A stretch of DNA of 26,926 nucleotides from an uncultured Actinomycetes bacterium (GTDB taxonomy: Bacteria; Actinomycetota; Thermoleophilia; Solirubrobacterales; 70-9): contig CALCIA010000296.1 of the NCBI GenBank assembly GCA_937907435.1, positions 1 to 26,926 of the forward strand, read 5' to 3'. A model generated the notes under the pieces. That model was not told the origin of the DNA. It did no database searches and saw nothing but the letters and a program-made list of their open reading frames with translations. Of this stretch, positions 8,809-16,283 are shown piece after piece (position 1 is the first letter of the stretch; each line of letters starts with the position of its first letter). Both the position numbers and the translations under genes were made by a program.

Positions 8809-9018
8809 CTAAGAGTCGGCGGTGGTCACCGTCGGGTCGGTGACTTTGTGGGAGACGACCTCGCGGCCCGCGTAGGTGCCGCAGTTCTTGCAGACACGGT
8901 GCGGAAGCGCGGGCTCGTGGCAGCGCGGGCAGCGGCGCAGGCTGGGCACGGCGGCCTTGTGCTGGGCGCGGCGCTTGTCGCGACGGGCGCTGGAGGTTCT
9001 CTTCTTCGGGACGGCCAT
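8809..9018 (-). CDS. rpmF: 50S ribosomal protein L32
   Basis: A 69-residue large-subunit protein starting MAVPKKRTSSARRDKRR, the standard L32 N-terminus. Cys30, Cys33, Cys43 and Cys46 (CPRC...CKNC) form the zinc ribbon of the C+ type. A 15-residue C-terminal extension follows the ribbon. It is followed 5 bases later by plsX. DUF177/YceD, the usual upstream partner, has been separated from it by a methyltransferase gene and lies on the opposite strand. Confidence 0.97.
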   Translation of the reverse strand: MAVPKKRTSSARRDKRRAQHKAAVPSLRRCPRCHEPALPHRVCKNCGTYAGREVVSHKVTDPTVTTADS

Positions 9019-9065
9019 AGGTCGCGGAATCGTAGCGGGTCGCCGGACGGCGCGCGCGACGGGCC

Positions 9066-9083
9066 GCCCGCGGCGCCGCGGGC
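9066..9083. terminator. 18-bp perfect GC palindrome after the methyltransferase stop
   Basis: GCCCGCGGCGCCGCGGGC is a perfect palindrome starting one base after the methyltransferase stop codon. It could fold as a 7-bp hairpin with a 4-nt loop and end transcription before rpmF. It has no T-run. Confidence 0.4.
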
Positions 9084-9084
9084 C

Positions 9085-9621
9085 TCAGTAGACGGCCCGC
9101 ACGACCGCCAGGTCGTCGGCCGCCCAGGTGACCTCCCCGCCGCACCACCCGGCGAGGTCGGCGGCGGTCTCGGGGAAGTCGTAATCCGGCGTGATCTCGG
9201 TGACCCGCACGTCGGCCCGCACCACGTCGCCGATCACCAGCGCCCGCGAGTGCTCGCGCACGCGGCGGAAGAGTTCCTGCTTCTGCGGCGCCCGCAGGTG
9301 GTGGACCGAGAGCACCCCGATCACCAGGTCCCAGGGCCCGTCCGGCAGCGGGTCCTCGATCCGCGCCAGCTGCACGTCGTCGTACATCTCGCGGGCGCGG
9401 TAGACCATGTCCGGGGACGAATCGAGCCCGATCACCCAGCTGTCCGGGTAGGCCTCGATCAGCCGCCGCGTCGTCTCCCCGGTGCCCATGCCGAGCTCCA
9501 GCACCCGTTCCGGGGCGAAGGGGATCGCCGCGATCGCCTGCTCCTGCAGTTCCTCGTAGCGCGGCACCTCCTCGTGGATGAGGTCGAGGTAGCCGTCCGG
9601 TTTCCAGGTGAAATCGCTCAT
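9085..9621 (-). CDS. class I SAM-dependent methyltransferase, compact
   Basis: A 178-residue Rossmann-fold methyltransferase of unknown substrate. Motif I is VLELGMGTGETTRRL (about 40-54), followed by an acidic residue in VIGLDSS (about 63-69) for the SAM ribose and a DLVIGVLSVHHLRAP motif IV region (about 98-112). The lead DGYLDLIHEEVPRYEELQEQ resembles CmoA-like and Methyltransf_25 proteins. These are usually over 200 residues, so the segment after the fifth strand is shortened. The start lies 16 bases from the divergent DUF177 start, with GAGG upstream. It sits between rpmF and DUF177, a pair that is normally adjacent, so it was probably inserted there. Ribosome or tRNA modification is only a guess from context. 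Confidence 0.82.
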   Translation of the reverse strand: MSDFTWKPDGYLDLIHEEVPRYEELQEQAIAAIPFAPERVLELGMGTGETTRRLIEAYPDSWVIGLDSSPDMVYRAREMYDDVQLARIEDPLPDGPWDLVIGVLSVHHLRAPQKQELFRRVREHSRALVIGDVVRADVRVTEITPDYDFPETAADLAGWCGGEVTWAADDLAVVRAVY

Positions 9622-9637
9622 TCCCTAACCTCGGAGT

Positions 9638-10162
9638 ATGCCGACCGTACCCGAGACCGTCCTCGACATATCACGCCTCAACCTCTCGCCCGGGGACGGC
9701 AGGCGCCTCGAGCTGCCGGTCGAGCCGGCGCCCTTCGAGCTGGGCGGCCAGACCTACCTCGCCGACCCGCCCGCGCCGACCGTCCGCCTCGAGGCCTCCC
9801 GCCACTCCAGCGGCTTCGCCTTCAAGCTAAACTTCCCGGTCCATATCGAGGGCCCCTGCATGCGCTGCCTCGAGCCCGCCGCCCTCGACCTCGACGTCGA
9901 GGCCCGCGAGGTCGACACCTCCGCCACCGAAGACGCCGAGCTCCGCAGCCCCTACGTGCGCGACGACGAGCTCGACCTCGGCCGCTGGGCCCACGACGCG
10001 GTGATGCTCGCCCTCCCCACCCAGATCCTCTGCCGCCCCGACTGCCTCGGCCTCTGCCCCACCTGCGGCGAGCCCCTGAACGACGCCGACCCGGCCGATC
10101 ACGACCACGAGAAGCCGATCGATCCCCGCTGGTCGGCGCTCAAAGACCTGAAGCTCGACTAG
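9638..10162 (+). CDS. yceD: DUF177 / YceD family protein
   Basis: A 174-residue DUF177 (YceD) protein. The family is almost always encoded just before rpmF and has been linked to 23S rRNA/50S biogenesis. Cys74 and Cys77 (CMRC) sit in the central strand region. A C-terminal cluster, Cys132, Cys136, Cys140 and Cys143 (CRPDCLGLCPTCG), looks metal-binding and is typical of the family. The C-terminal DPRWSALKDLKLD is also typical. Unlike the usual arrangement, the gene is on the plus strand, divergent from the methyltransferase and convergent to the SepIVA-like gene. In Mycobacterium the DUF177 and SepIVA genes (Rv2926c, Rv2927c) are also neighbours. A GGAG lies only 1 base before the ATG, too close for a normal Shine-Dalgarno, so the mRNA may be nearly leaderless. 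Confidence 0.88.
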   Translation: MPTVPETVLDISRLNLSPGDGRRLELPVEPAPFELGGQTYLADPPAPTVRLEASRHSSGFAFKLNFPVHIEGPCMRCLEPAALDLDVEAREVDTSATEDAELRSPYVRDDELDLGRWAHDAVMLALPTQILCRPDCLGLCPTCGEPLNDADPADHDHEKPIDPRWSALKDLKLD

Positions 10163-10194
10163 GGCGAGCCCGTCGGGGGACGAGGTTCGCGAGG

Positions 10195-10308
10195 GCGGGA
10201 GTCCTGACCCCCTCCTCGCTCAAACTCGGGCTGGATCGCGCTCGGCCCGTCCGAGATTGCCGCGGGGCCCTCGTTACAAGCCGCTCCGGAGGGGGTCAGG
10301 ACTCCCGC
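10195..10308. repeat. inverted repeat C/C' (21 bp perfect)
   Basis: 10195-10215 is the exact reverse complement of 10288-10308. It encloses 72 bases containing most of the left arms of repeats A and B. It overlaps A by 4 bases and B by 6. Its outer 7 bases (GCGGGAG) are the same as those of repeat D. Confidence 0.9.
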
Positions 10309-10563
10309 TCCGGAACCTCCGCTGGGGGTCGCCAGCCGACGGACGGCAAGCTGTTCCTTATGCCGAGCCCTCCGGCAAAAGGAACAGCGGAGCGCGGCGC
10401 TTACGCCCAGCTGTTCTTTATGGCCCCCTGAGGACCATAAAGAACAGCGGAGTGGCCTCGTCCCTTTCCGCTGCTGAGCGGCGCGGCGAGAGCGGCTCCG
10501 GACCCCCGGCCGCCGCGGGAGGCGATTTCGGTCTCCCTCCGGAGCGGCTTGTAACGAGGGCCC
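10265..10563. repeat. inverted repeat B/B' (29 bp perfect)
   Basis: 10265-10293 is the exact reverse complement of 10535-10563. It lies nested inside A/A' and encloses the twin hairpins. A 7-bp pairing, GGGGGTC (10324-10330) with GACCCCC (10501-10507), continues inward. Confidence 0.92.
10349..10452. repeat. twin 44-bp hairpin repeats E and F
   Basis: Copies at 10349-10392 and 10409-10452 are 60 bases apart and the same length. E pairs 10350-10359 with 10379-10388 (10 bp), then 5 more pairs after one mismatch. F pairs 10410-10423 with 10435-10448 (14 bp, perfect). Both start GCTGTTC[C/T]TTATG and end GAACAGCGGAG. Between copies a C-G pair becomes T-A, another C-G becomes G-C and an A/A mismatch becomes A-T. 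Confidence 0.9.
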
Positions 10564-10637
10564 GCAAAGGTCCTTGCCCGCCCGGAGGCGATCCAGCCCG
10601 AGTTTGAGCGAGGAGCGAGACCGAAAGCGCCTCCCGC
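10515..10637. repeat. inverted repeat D/D' (21 bp, one mismatch)
   Basis: 10515-10535 is complementary to 10617-10637 except at 10525/10627. It encloses B' and A', mirroring how C encloses A and B. It has the same arm length as C and shares GCGGGAG at the base. Confidence 0.88.
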
Positions 10638-10649
10638 CGAGCCCCCGAC

Positions 10650-11129
10650 CTACGGAGCCTGATCGAGCTCAGGCGCGGGTTCTTCCTCGCGCCCGGCCAG
10701 ACGATCGCGGCCGCGCTGGACGGCCGCGAGGAACTTCTGCAGGTTGACTTCCAAGGTGTTGAGGATCTCGTCGGCGTAGTCCTCGGCGCCGAGGCGGATT
10801 TCGCGCTCGCGGTTGCGGGCGTCCTCGACGATCTCGTCGGCGGCGCGCTCGGCCTGTTTGGTGACCTCCTCGTCGGAGATCAGGCGGGCCTGTTGCTCGC
10901 GCGCCTCGCGGACGATGCGCTCCGCCTCGCGTTTGGCCTCGGCCAGCATCTCCTGGCGCTCCTTGACGATCCAGCGCGCCTGCTTGATCTCCTCGGGGAT
11001 CGTCGCACGCATCTGGTCGAGGAGGTCGTAGATCTCCTCGCGGTCGACGCGCACCTGGTCGGTCAGCGGGACCGGCCGCGCGTTGTGAACTACGTCGTCA
11101 AGTTTGTCGATGAGGACCAGGACGTCCAT
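10650..11129 (-). CDS. SepIVA / Rv2927c-like DivIVA-related coiled-coil protein
   Basis: A 159-residue, mostly helical charged protein. The N-terminal module (MDVLVLIDKLDDVVHNARPVPLTDQVRVDREEIYDLLDQMRATIPEEIKQARWIV) matches the start of the actinobacterial Rv2927c/SepIVA family. A coiled coil rich in E, R, A and K follows (about 55-110), and the end is EILNTLEVNLQKFLAAVQRGRDRL. In mycobacteria this family is a DivIVA-domain septation factor at the inner membrane. This copy is shorter than mycobacterial SepIVA (about 245 residues), mainly in the coiled coil. It is convergent to DUF177, its neighbour in Mycobacterium too, and stands alone downstream of coaD. A role in septation or polar growth is inferred from the family. 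Confidence 0.8.
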   Translation of the reverse strand: MDVLVLIDKLDDVVHNARPVPLTDQVRVDREEIYDLLDQMRATIPEEIKQARWIVKERQEMLAEAKREAERIVREAREQQARLISDEEVTKQAERAADEIVEDARNREREIRLGAEDYADEILNTLEVNLQKFLAAVQRGRDRLAGREEEPAPELDQAP

Positions 11130-11141
11130 AAGCGGTTCGTA

Positions 11142-11171
11142 AGCCTACGTGTATGCGGGGGTTTTGGCCAA
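11142..11171 (-). promoter_or_regulatory. candidate promoter of the SepIVA-like gene
   Basis: On the minus strand TTGGCC (11171-11166) and TAGGCT (11147-11142) are 18 bases apart. They lie 12 bases before the ATG at 11129. This matches SigA-type spacing, with a -10 box of the TANNNT kind common in actinobacteria. The leader would be very short. Confidence 0.4.
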
Positions 11172-11221
11172 GAAAGAGTAGCCCTGGGACAATTTGCAAG
11201 GAGATGCCCAGGTAGAGACGA

Positions 11222-11243
11222 GCGCAAACACCCTACCTTGCGC
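11222..11243 (-). terminator. weak hairpin after coaD
   Basis: GCGCAA (11222-11227) pairs with TTGCGC (11238-11243) around a 10-nt loop, 6 bases after the coaD stop. The stem is short, so this is tentative. Confidence 0.3.
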
Positions 11244-11249
11244 GTCGGC

Positions 11250-11746
<497 letters not shown>

Positions 11747-11750
<4 letters not shown>

Positions 11751-12292
11751 TCGCCCTCCCGCGCGTAGATCGACACGTCCGCGGCCCCGTAGCGACGCTG
11801 CCGCAGCCGCTCCAGCGAGCCGATCGCGAGCGGGCGGCGGGCGCCGCTCTCGACCACGGCACGACCGCCGGGCGCCAGCACGCCGGGGAGGTGCGTGTCC
11901 AATTGCCGGGCCACGAGGTCGGCGAGTTTATAGGGAGCATCGACGAAGACGAGGTCGAAGCGACCCCCGTCCGGGCGGTCGCTTGCGGCGAGCCAGGCGC
12001 CCGCCTCGGCGCGGACGAGCTCGGCGCGGTCGCCCAGCCCGAGCCGCTCGACGTTGCCGAGCGCGGGGCGCGTGTCGCGGTCGACCAGCGTCGCGCGGGC
12101 GGCGCCGCGGGACAGCGACTCGATCGCCAGCGCGCCGGTGCCGCAGTAGAGATCGAGGACGACGGCGCCCTCCACCCGCGTCCCGAGCGTCGAGAAGACC
12201 GCCTCCCGGACCCGCTCGGAGGTCGGCCGCACCTTCCACCCGCGCGGCGCGACCAGCCGCTGGCCCTTGAGCTCTCCGGCAATGACTCTCAT
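11747..12292 (-). CDS. rsmD: 16S rRNA (guanine(966)-N(2))-methyltransferase RsmD
   Basis: A 181-residue SAM-dependent rRNA methyltransferase. It starts MRVIAGELKGQRLVAPRG and has the conserved RPTSERVREAVFSTLG segment (about 22-37), SAM motif I VLDLYCGTGALAIESLSRGA (about 44-63) and an acidic residue in LVDRD. The catalytic motif reads VDAPY rather than the usual DPPY/DPPF, a mild variant. It lies 7 bases after the recG stop, overlaps coaD by 4 bases and is part of the fakA-recG-rsmD-coaD run. Confidence 0.93.
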
Positions 12293-12299
12293 GCCGGGA

Positions 12300-14480
12300 T
12301 CAAAGCGGGATCGGGTCGGCGGCGCCGGCGCCGAAGCGGCGGCGGGCGGCCTCGAGCAGGGGGCCGAGCTCGGGCGCCTCCAGCGAGCCGTGCTCGCGCA
12401 GCAGGCGCAGCACCTCGTCTTTGGCGTCGATCAGCATCGCCTCGTCGTCGGGCAGCTGGGCGACCGTGAAGCGCGCCGTGCCGCTCTGGCGGGTGCCGAG
12501 GATCTCGCCCTCGCCGCGCAGGAGGAGGTCGACCTCGGCGAGCCGGAAGCCGTCGCTGGTCTCCTCCACCGCGGCCAGCCGCCGCCGCGCCATCGCCCCC
12601 GCCTCGGCGGCGAAGAGCAGGCACTGCGAGGGGTGCTCGCCACGCCCGACCCGCCCGCGCAGCTGGTGGAGCTGGGAGACGCCGAAGCGCTCGGCGCCCT
12701 CGATCAGCATCACGGTCGCGTTCGGCACGTCGATGCCGACCTCGATCACCGTCGTCGCCACCAGCACGTCGGTCTCCCCGGCGGCGAAGGCGGCCATCGC
12801 CTCGCCCTTCTCGGTCGAGTGCATCTGCCCGTGCAGCAGCCCGACGCGGAAGTCGCGCAGCGGCCCGCGCCGCAGCCGCTCGGCCTCCTCTCCGGCCGCC
12901 TTGCCGGGCAGTTTCTCGGAGACCTCGACCAGCGGGCAGACGACGAACGCCTGGCGCCCCTCGCGGAGGCGCGCGCGCAGGAACTCGTAGACGCCCTCGC
13001 GGTCGTCCTCCCCCGCCACCCGCGTCAGCACCGGCTTGCGCCCCGCCGGGAGCTCCTGGAGCGTGGTCGTGTCGAGATCCCCGTAGGCGGTCAGGGAAAG
13101 GGTCCGCGGGATCGGCGTCGCGGTCATGTGGAGGACGTGCGGGGTCATCCCCTCCACCCCCTTCGAGTCGAGCGCCCCGCGCTGCTCCACCCCAAAGCGG
13201 TGCTGCTCGTCGACCACGCAGAGGCCGAGGCGGGCGAAGCGGACGGTCGGCTCGATCAGCGCGTGCGTCCCCAGGATCAGCCCCAGCTCCCCGCTGGCGA
13301 GCTGGTTCAGGGCCTGCCGGCGGACCGGGGCGGGCGTGGCGCCGGTCAGCAGCGCGAAGGGGACGGCCTCGGCCGCGAGCAGCCGCCCGAGCGTGATCGC
13401 GTGCTGCTCGGCGAGCGTCTCGGTCGGCGCCATCAGCGCCGCCTGGTGGCCCGCTTCGAGCGCCCGCAGCATCGCGTAGACGGCGACCACGGTCTTGCCC
13501 GAGCCGACCTCCCCCATCAAGAGGCGCTGCATCGGCTCGCCCGAGTCGAGGTCGCGATCGATGTCGGCGAAGGCGGCGTGCTGGTCGGCGGTCGGGGCGA
13601 AGGGCAGGGACGCGAGCCAGCGCTCCACCGCGGCGCCCGGCTTGCCGAAGCGGGGCGCCGGGCGGGCGCGGCGGTGGCTCGTTTTGCGGGTCGCCAGGAG
13701 GGCCTGGTGGAGGAACAGCTCTTCGAAGCCGAGGCGGCGCCGCGCGTCCTCCAACTGCTCCGGGCTCTCCGGGAAGTGCGCCGCACGGATCGCGCTGCCG
13801 ACCGAGGTGAGGCGGCGCTCCGCCTTGACCTGGGACGGCAGCCCCTCGATCGCGTTCGGAGCCAACCGCACCGCCTGTTCGGCCCATTCGCGGATCTTCT
13901 TCGGGGCCAGGTCCTCGGTCGCCGGGTGGACGGGGACGAAGGACCCGGAGCGCTCCTCGGACGCCTCCGCGTCCACCTCGCCGGCGGGCGCCACCAGCTC
14001 CCACTCCTGGACCGCCAGGCCTTTCGGGCTCCGCTTGCCGGTGATCAGCACGGTCGAGCCGCGTTCCAGCTTGCCGCTCACCCAGGGCTGGTTGAACCAC
14101 GTCGCCCGCACCGAGTCCGATTCGTCGCCGACCTTGACGCCGACCATCGTCAGCTTCCCGCGCCGGAAGGGCCGCGGCGGGTTCCCCATCACCTCGACCA
14201 GGACCGTGCCCGTTTCGCCGGGCTCGAGCGCCTCCAGCAGGCGGATCTGGCGATCGCGGTGCCGGTGGGGGAAGCGGTAGAGGAGGTCGCCGACGGTGGC
14301 GATCCCCGCCGCCCGCGCCGCCTCGGCCAGCTTCGGGCCGACCCCGTCGAGCGCCTCCAGGCCGGTCTCGAGCACGCTCGGGCGCGGCCAGTGCACGGGC
14401 GCGGCGCGCAGCTCGGCGCGCGTCGGCTCCTCCGCTCCGGCGAAGCCACGCACCGCTACTGCGCCGCGAGCAGCCACCAC
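12300..14480 (-). CDS. recG: ATP-dependent DNA helicase RecG
   Basis: A 726-residue superfamily 2 helicase that reverses stalled forks and processes branched DNA. The N-terminal part has a helix-hairpin-like LDGVGPKLAEAARAAGIATVGDLLYRFP (about 44-71) and the wedge OB fold (about 88-165). Motor motifs are GEVGSGKT at 323-330, APTETLAEQH (about 351-360), DEQHRFG at 424-430, MTATPIPRTL (about 452-461), and the C-terminal HGQMHSTEKG, ATTVIEVGIDVPNA and LRGRVGRG. The GTG at 14480 overlaps the upstream DAK2 gene by 25 bases. A second GTG at 14453, two bases after that gene's stop, is equally plausible and would shorten the protein by 9 residues. It is slightly longer than E. coli RecG. Confidence 0.95.
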   Translation of the reverse strand: MVAARGAVAVRGFAGAEEPTRAELRAAPVHWPRPSVLETGLEALDGVGPKLAEAARAAGIATVGDLLYRFPHRHRDRQIRLLEALEPGETGTVLVEVMGNPPRPFRRGKLTMVGVKVGDESDSVRATWFNQPWVSGKLERGSTVLITGKRSPKGLAVQEWELVAPAGEVDAEASEERSGSFVPVHPATEDLAPKKIREWAEQAVRLAPNAIEGLPSQVKAERRLTSVGSAIRAAHFPESPEQLEDARRRLGFEELFLHQALLATRKTSHRRARPAPRFGKPGAAVERWLASLPFAPTADQHAAFADIDRDLDSGEPMQRLLMGEVGSGKTVVAVYAMLRALEAGHQAALMAPTETLAEQHAITLGRLLAAEAVPFALLTGATPAPVRRQALNQLASGELGLILGTHALIEPTVRFARLGLCVVDEQHRFGVEQRGALDSKGVEGMTPHVLHMTATPIPRTLSLTAYGDLDTTTLQELPAGRKPVLTRVAGEDDREGVYEFLRARLREGRQAFVVCPLVEVSEKLPGKAAGEEAERLRRGPLRDFRVGLLHGQMHSTEKGEAMAAFAAGETDVLVATTVIEVGIDVPNATVMLIEGAERFGVSQLHQLRGRVGRGEHPSQCLLFAAEAGAMARRRLAAVEETSDGFRLAEVDLLLRGEGEILGTRQSGTARFTVAQLPDDEAMLIDAKDEVLRLLREHGSLEAPELGPLLEAARRRFGAGAADPIPL

Positions 14481-16093
14481 CAGCTTGGCTGGCCTCCCTC
14501 GTGCTTCTCCAGCTCCACGCCATCGGGCACGTGGGCGTCGACCCCCTCGAGCGGGATCGGCGCCTCGGCGCCGCCGATCACGGTGACGATCTCGGCATCG
14601 CGCCCGCCGGCGAGGATCGCGATCGTCTCCGAGAGCGTCGACCCCGCCCCGCCCCAGGCGACGATCTCGCCCGCCACGAAGCCGACCGCGTCGCCCAGCT
14701 TGAAGCGCCCCTGGGCGTCGTCGCGCGCCGCCGGCGCCACGCCGCCGGTCGCGACGTCCGCCAGCGCCGCCTCCAGCCGGTCGGCGTTCTCGTCCAGCGC
14801 CGCCGCGGGATCGAGCTCCACCAGCGCCAGGAGGCTCGCCTGCTGGGACTTGGCGGGGACCACCCGCGCGGGCTTCTCGGAGAGCTCGCAGGCGCGCTCC
14901 GCCGCCATGATCACGTTGGAGGAGCTCGGCAGCACCAGCACTTCCTCGGCCCCGGCGCCGTGGATCCCGGCGAGCAGCTCGGCGGTCGAGGGGTTCAGCG
15001 TCTCGCCCCCGGGCACGACGTCGGCGCCGAGCTCGGCGAAGAGCCGTTCCATTCCCGCCCCCGCGGCCACCGCGACGACGCCGGTCCGCCCCGTCCCCAG
15101 CCGCGCGTCGCGTTCGGCGACCTGCTGGCGCATGTCGGCGATGTCGACGTTGCCGACCTCCCCGACGCCCTCGAAGAGCGCCATCGCCGTCTCCGGTGTG
15201 TCGGTGTGGACGTGGATCTTCATCGTCGCTTCGTCGCCGACCACCAGCACCGAGTCGCCGAGCGCCTCGAGGCGCGGCAGCACCGCCCGGTCGTCGAGCC
15301 CCTCGCCGGAGACGATGAAGTTCGTGCAGTAGCGGTAACGGCTGTCCTCGTGGTGGGGCCGGGTCAGCTTCGGCGGCTCGTGGTGGGCGACCTCGGGCAG
15401 CGGCGCGCCGTCCCCGCGCAGTCCGGCGACCACCCCGGCGAGGATCAGCACCAGGCCGTGGCCGCCCGCGTCGACGACCCCCGATTCGCGCAGCACCGCG
15501 AGCTGCTCCGGCGTCCGCGCCACCGCCCGCTCGCCGTCGGCGATCGCCCGCTCCAGCACCTCGGCGAGGACCGCGTCCTGCTGCTCTTCGGAGACATCGG
15601 CGCCGAGCCGCTGTTTGTCGGCCGAGAGGTGGGCGAGCTGGCGGGTCAGCGAGTGGGCCATCTCGCGGAAGACGGTCAGCATCGTCCCCTCGGCGGGCTC
15701 GCGGACGGAGTCGTAGGCGGCGTCGGCGGCCGAGGCGAAGGCGGCGGCGACCAAGAGCGGGTCGACCAGCTCCCCCGGGCGCGAGGCGAGCTCCTCGGCG
15801 GCGCCGCGGACGATCTGGGAGAGGATCACGCCGGAGTTCCCCCGCGCCCCCATCAGCGCCGCCCGCGCCAGCGTCTGGACCAGCGCCGTCCGCCCCACCT
15901 CGTCGAGCCCCTGGCCGTCGACCCGGTCGAGCTCCTCCAGCACCGCGCGCATGGTCATCGCCATGTTGTCGCCGGTGTCGCCGTCGGCGACCGGGAACAC
16001 GTTCAGGTCGTTCACCTCCTGGCGCCGGGACTCCAAGGAGGCCAAGGCGGAGCTGACGACCCGCCTGAAGCGGGCGATTGAAGGATCGGGCAT
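14456..16093 (-). CDS. fakA: DAK2-domain fatty acid kinase A-like protein (YloV/FakA)
   Basis: A 545-residue protein with an N-terminal DAK2 (dihydroxyacetone-kinase-like) ATP-binding domain. NDLNVFPVADGDTGDNM at 28-44 carries the Mg-binding aspartates, and GARGNSGVILSQIVRG and EGTMLTVFREM follow. The middle region (about 230-330) and C-terminal domain match the YloV/FakA layout. In Staphylococcus and Bacillus the family phosphorylates fatty acids held by a FakB/DegV partner, and the acyl-phosphate enters the PlsX/PlsY route. No fakB gene is in the window, so substrate and partner are inferred. ATG 16093 starts the gene. recG follows with an overlap. rpmB, the usual upstream neighbour, is now 2.6 kb away behind an inverted MMPL gene. 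Confidence 0.88.
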   Translation of the reverse strand: MPDPSIARFRRVVSSALASLESRRQEVNDLNVFPVADGDTGDNMAMTMRAVLEELDRVDGQGLDEVGRTALVQTLARAALMGARGNSGVILSQIVRGAAEELASRPGELVDPLLVAAAFASAADAAYDSVREPAEGTMLTVFREMAHSLTRQLAHLSADKQRLGADVSEEQQDAVLAEVLERAIADGERAVARTPEQLAVLRESGVVDAGGHGLVLILAGVVAGLRGDGAPLPEVAHHEPPKLTRPHHEDSRYRYCTNFIVSGEGLDDRAVLPRLEALGDSVLVVGDEATMKIHVHTDTPETAMALFEGVGEVGNVDIADMRQQVAERDARLGTGRTGVVAVAAGAGMERLFAELGADVVPGGETLNPSTAELLAGIHGAGAEEVLVLPSSSNVIMAAERACELSEKPARVVPAKSQQASLLALVELDPAAALDENADRLEAALADVATGGVAPAARDDAQGRFKLGDAVGFVAGEIVAWGGAGSTLSETIAILAGGRDAEIVTVIGGAEAPIPLEGVDAHVPDGVELEKHEGGQPSWWWLLAAQ

Positions 16094-16283
16094 GCGAAGC
16101 TAAAAACTAGTGACCGGCGCTGACGGCCGCCGCGTTAATCGGTACTTTCACCCTCTCCACCCTCGGGTGGATGACCATTCCCCTCGATTTCCCCCCACGG
16201 GCCGATGAAAGGCCCCAAGTGTCGCCCTAGTCTCGTCCAAAGCCTCGGGCGCCCCACGAGTACCCAGTCACGGAAGGAGACAA
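16094..16283. promoter_or_regulatory. 190-bp divergent promoter region between fakA-like and MMPL genes
   Basis: This gap must hold both promoters. A palindrome CCACCC-TC-GGGTGG at 16157-16170 near its middle is an operator candidate. On the minus strand TAGTTT lies about 10 bases before the fakA ATG and could be a -10 box, giving a short leader. The MMPL gene has a strong Shine-Dalgarno, AAGGAG at 16274-16279, 4 bases before its ATG. Confidence 0.45.

Larger units (their letters stand above)
10212..10615. repeat. inverted repeat A/A' (28 bp perfect)
   Basis: 10212-10239 is the exact reverse complement of 10588-10615. Together with B it would form the closing stem of a structure of about 400 bases. 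Confidence 0.92.
10163..10649. other. non-coding 487-bp convergent junction filled by nested inverted repeats
   Basis: No supported gene lies here; the overlapping reading frames are side effects of high GC. Most of the stretch is one symmetric structure made of inverted repeats. C/C' and D/D' flank each half, A/A' and B/B' pair across the centre, and twin hairpins sit in the middle. The order is C-A-B-C'-E-F-D-B'-A'-D'. It could end transcription from both sides, encode a structured RNA or form cruciform DNA. Confidence 0.85.

Noticed and set aside
7715..9148. plsX starting at the far upstream end of its frame
   Set aside because: The first 115 codons overlap rpmF in another frame and read as Arg/Pro-rich noise; GTG 8803 gives a normal PlsX length.
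10257..10607. Short open frames inside the nested repeat region
   Set aside because: They cross inverted-repeat arms, are Arg/Pro/Gly-rich and match no family; the repeats explain the sequence better.
10163..10649. Integron attC site, CRISPR array or insertion sequence
   Set aside because: No integrase, Cas or transposase gene is near, no regular spacer-repeat pattern exists, and the repeats are inverted rather than multiple direct repeats.
12267..15332. A 1021-codon plus-strand open frame opposite recG and the fakA-like gene
   Set aside because: Same reason: an antisense by-product of GC-rich codons, with low-complexity composition.
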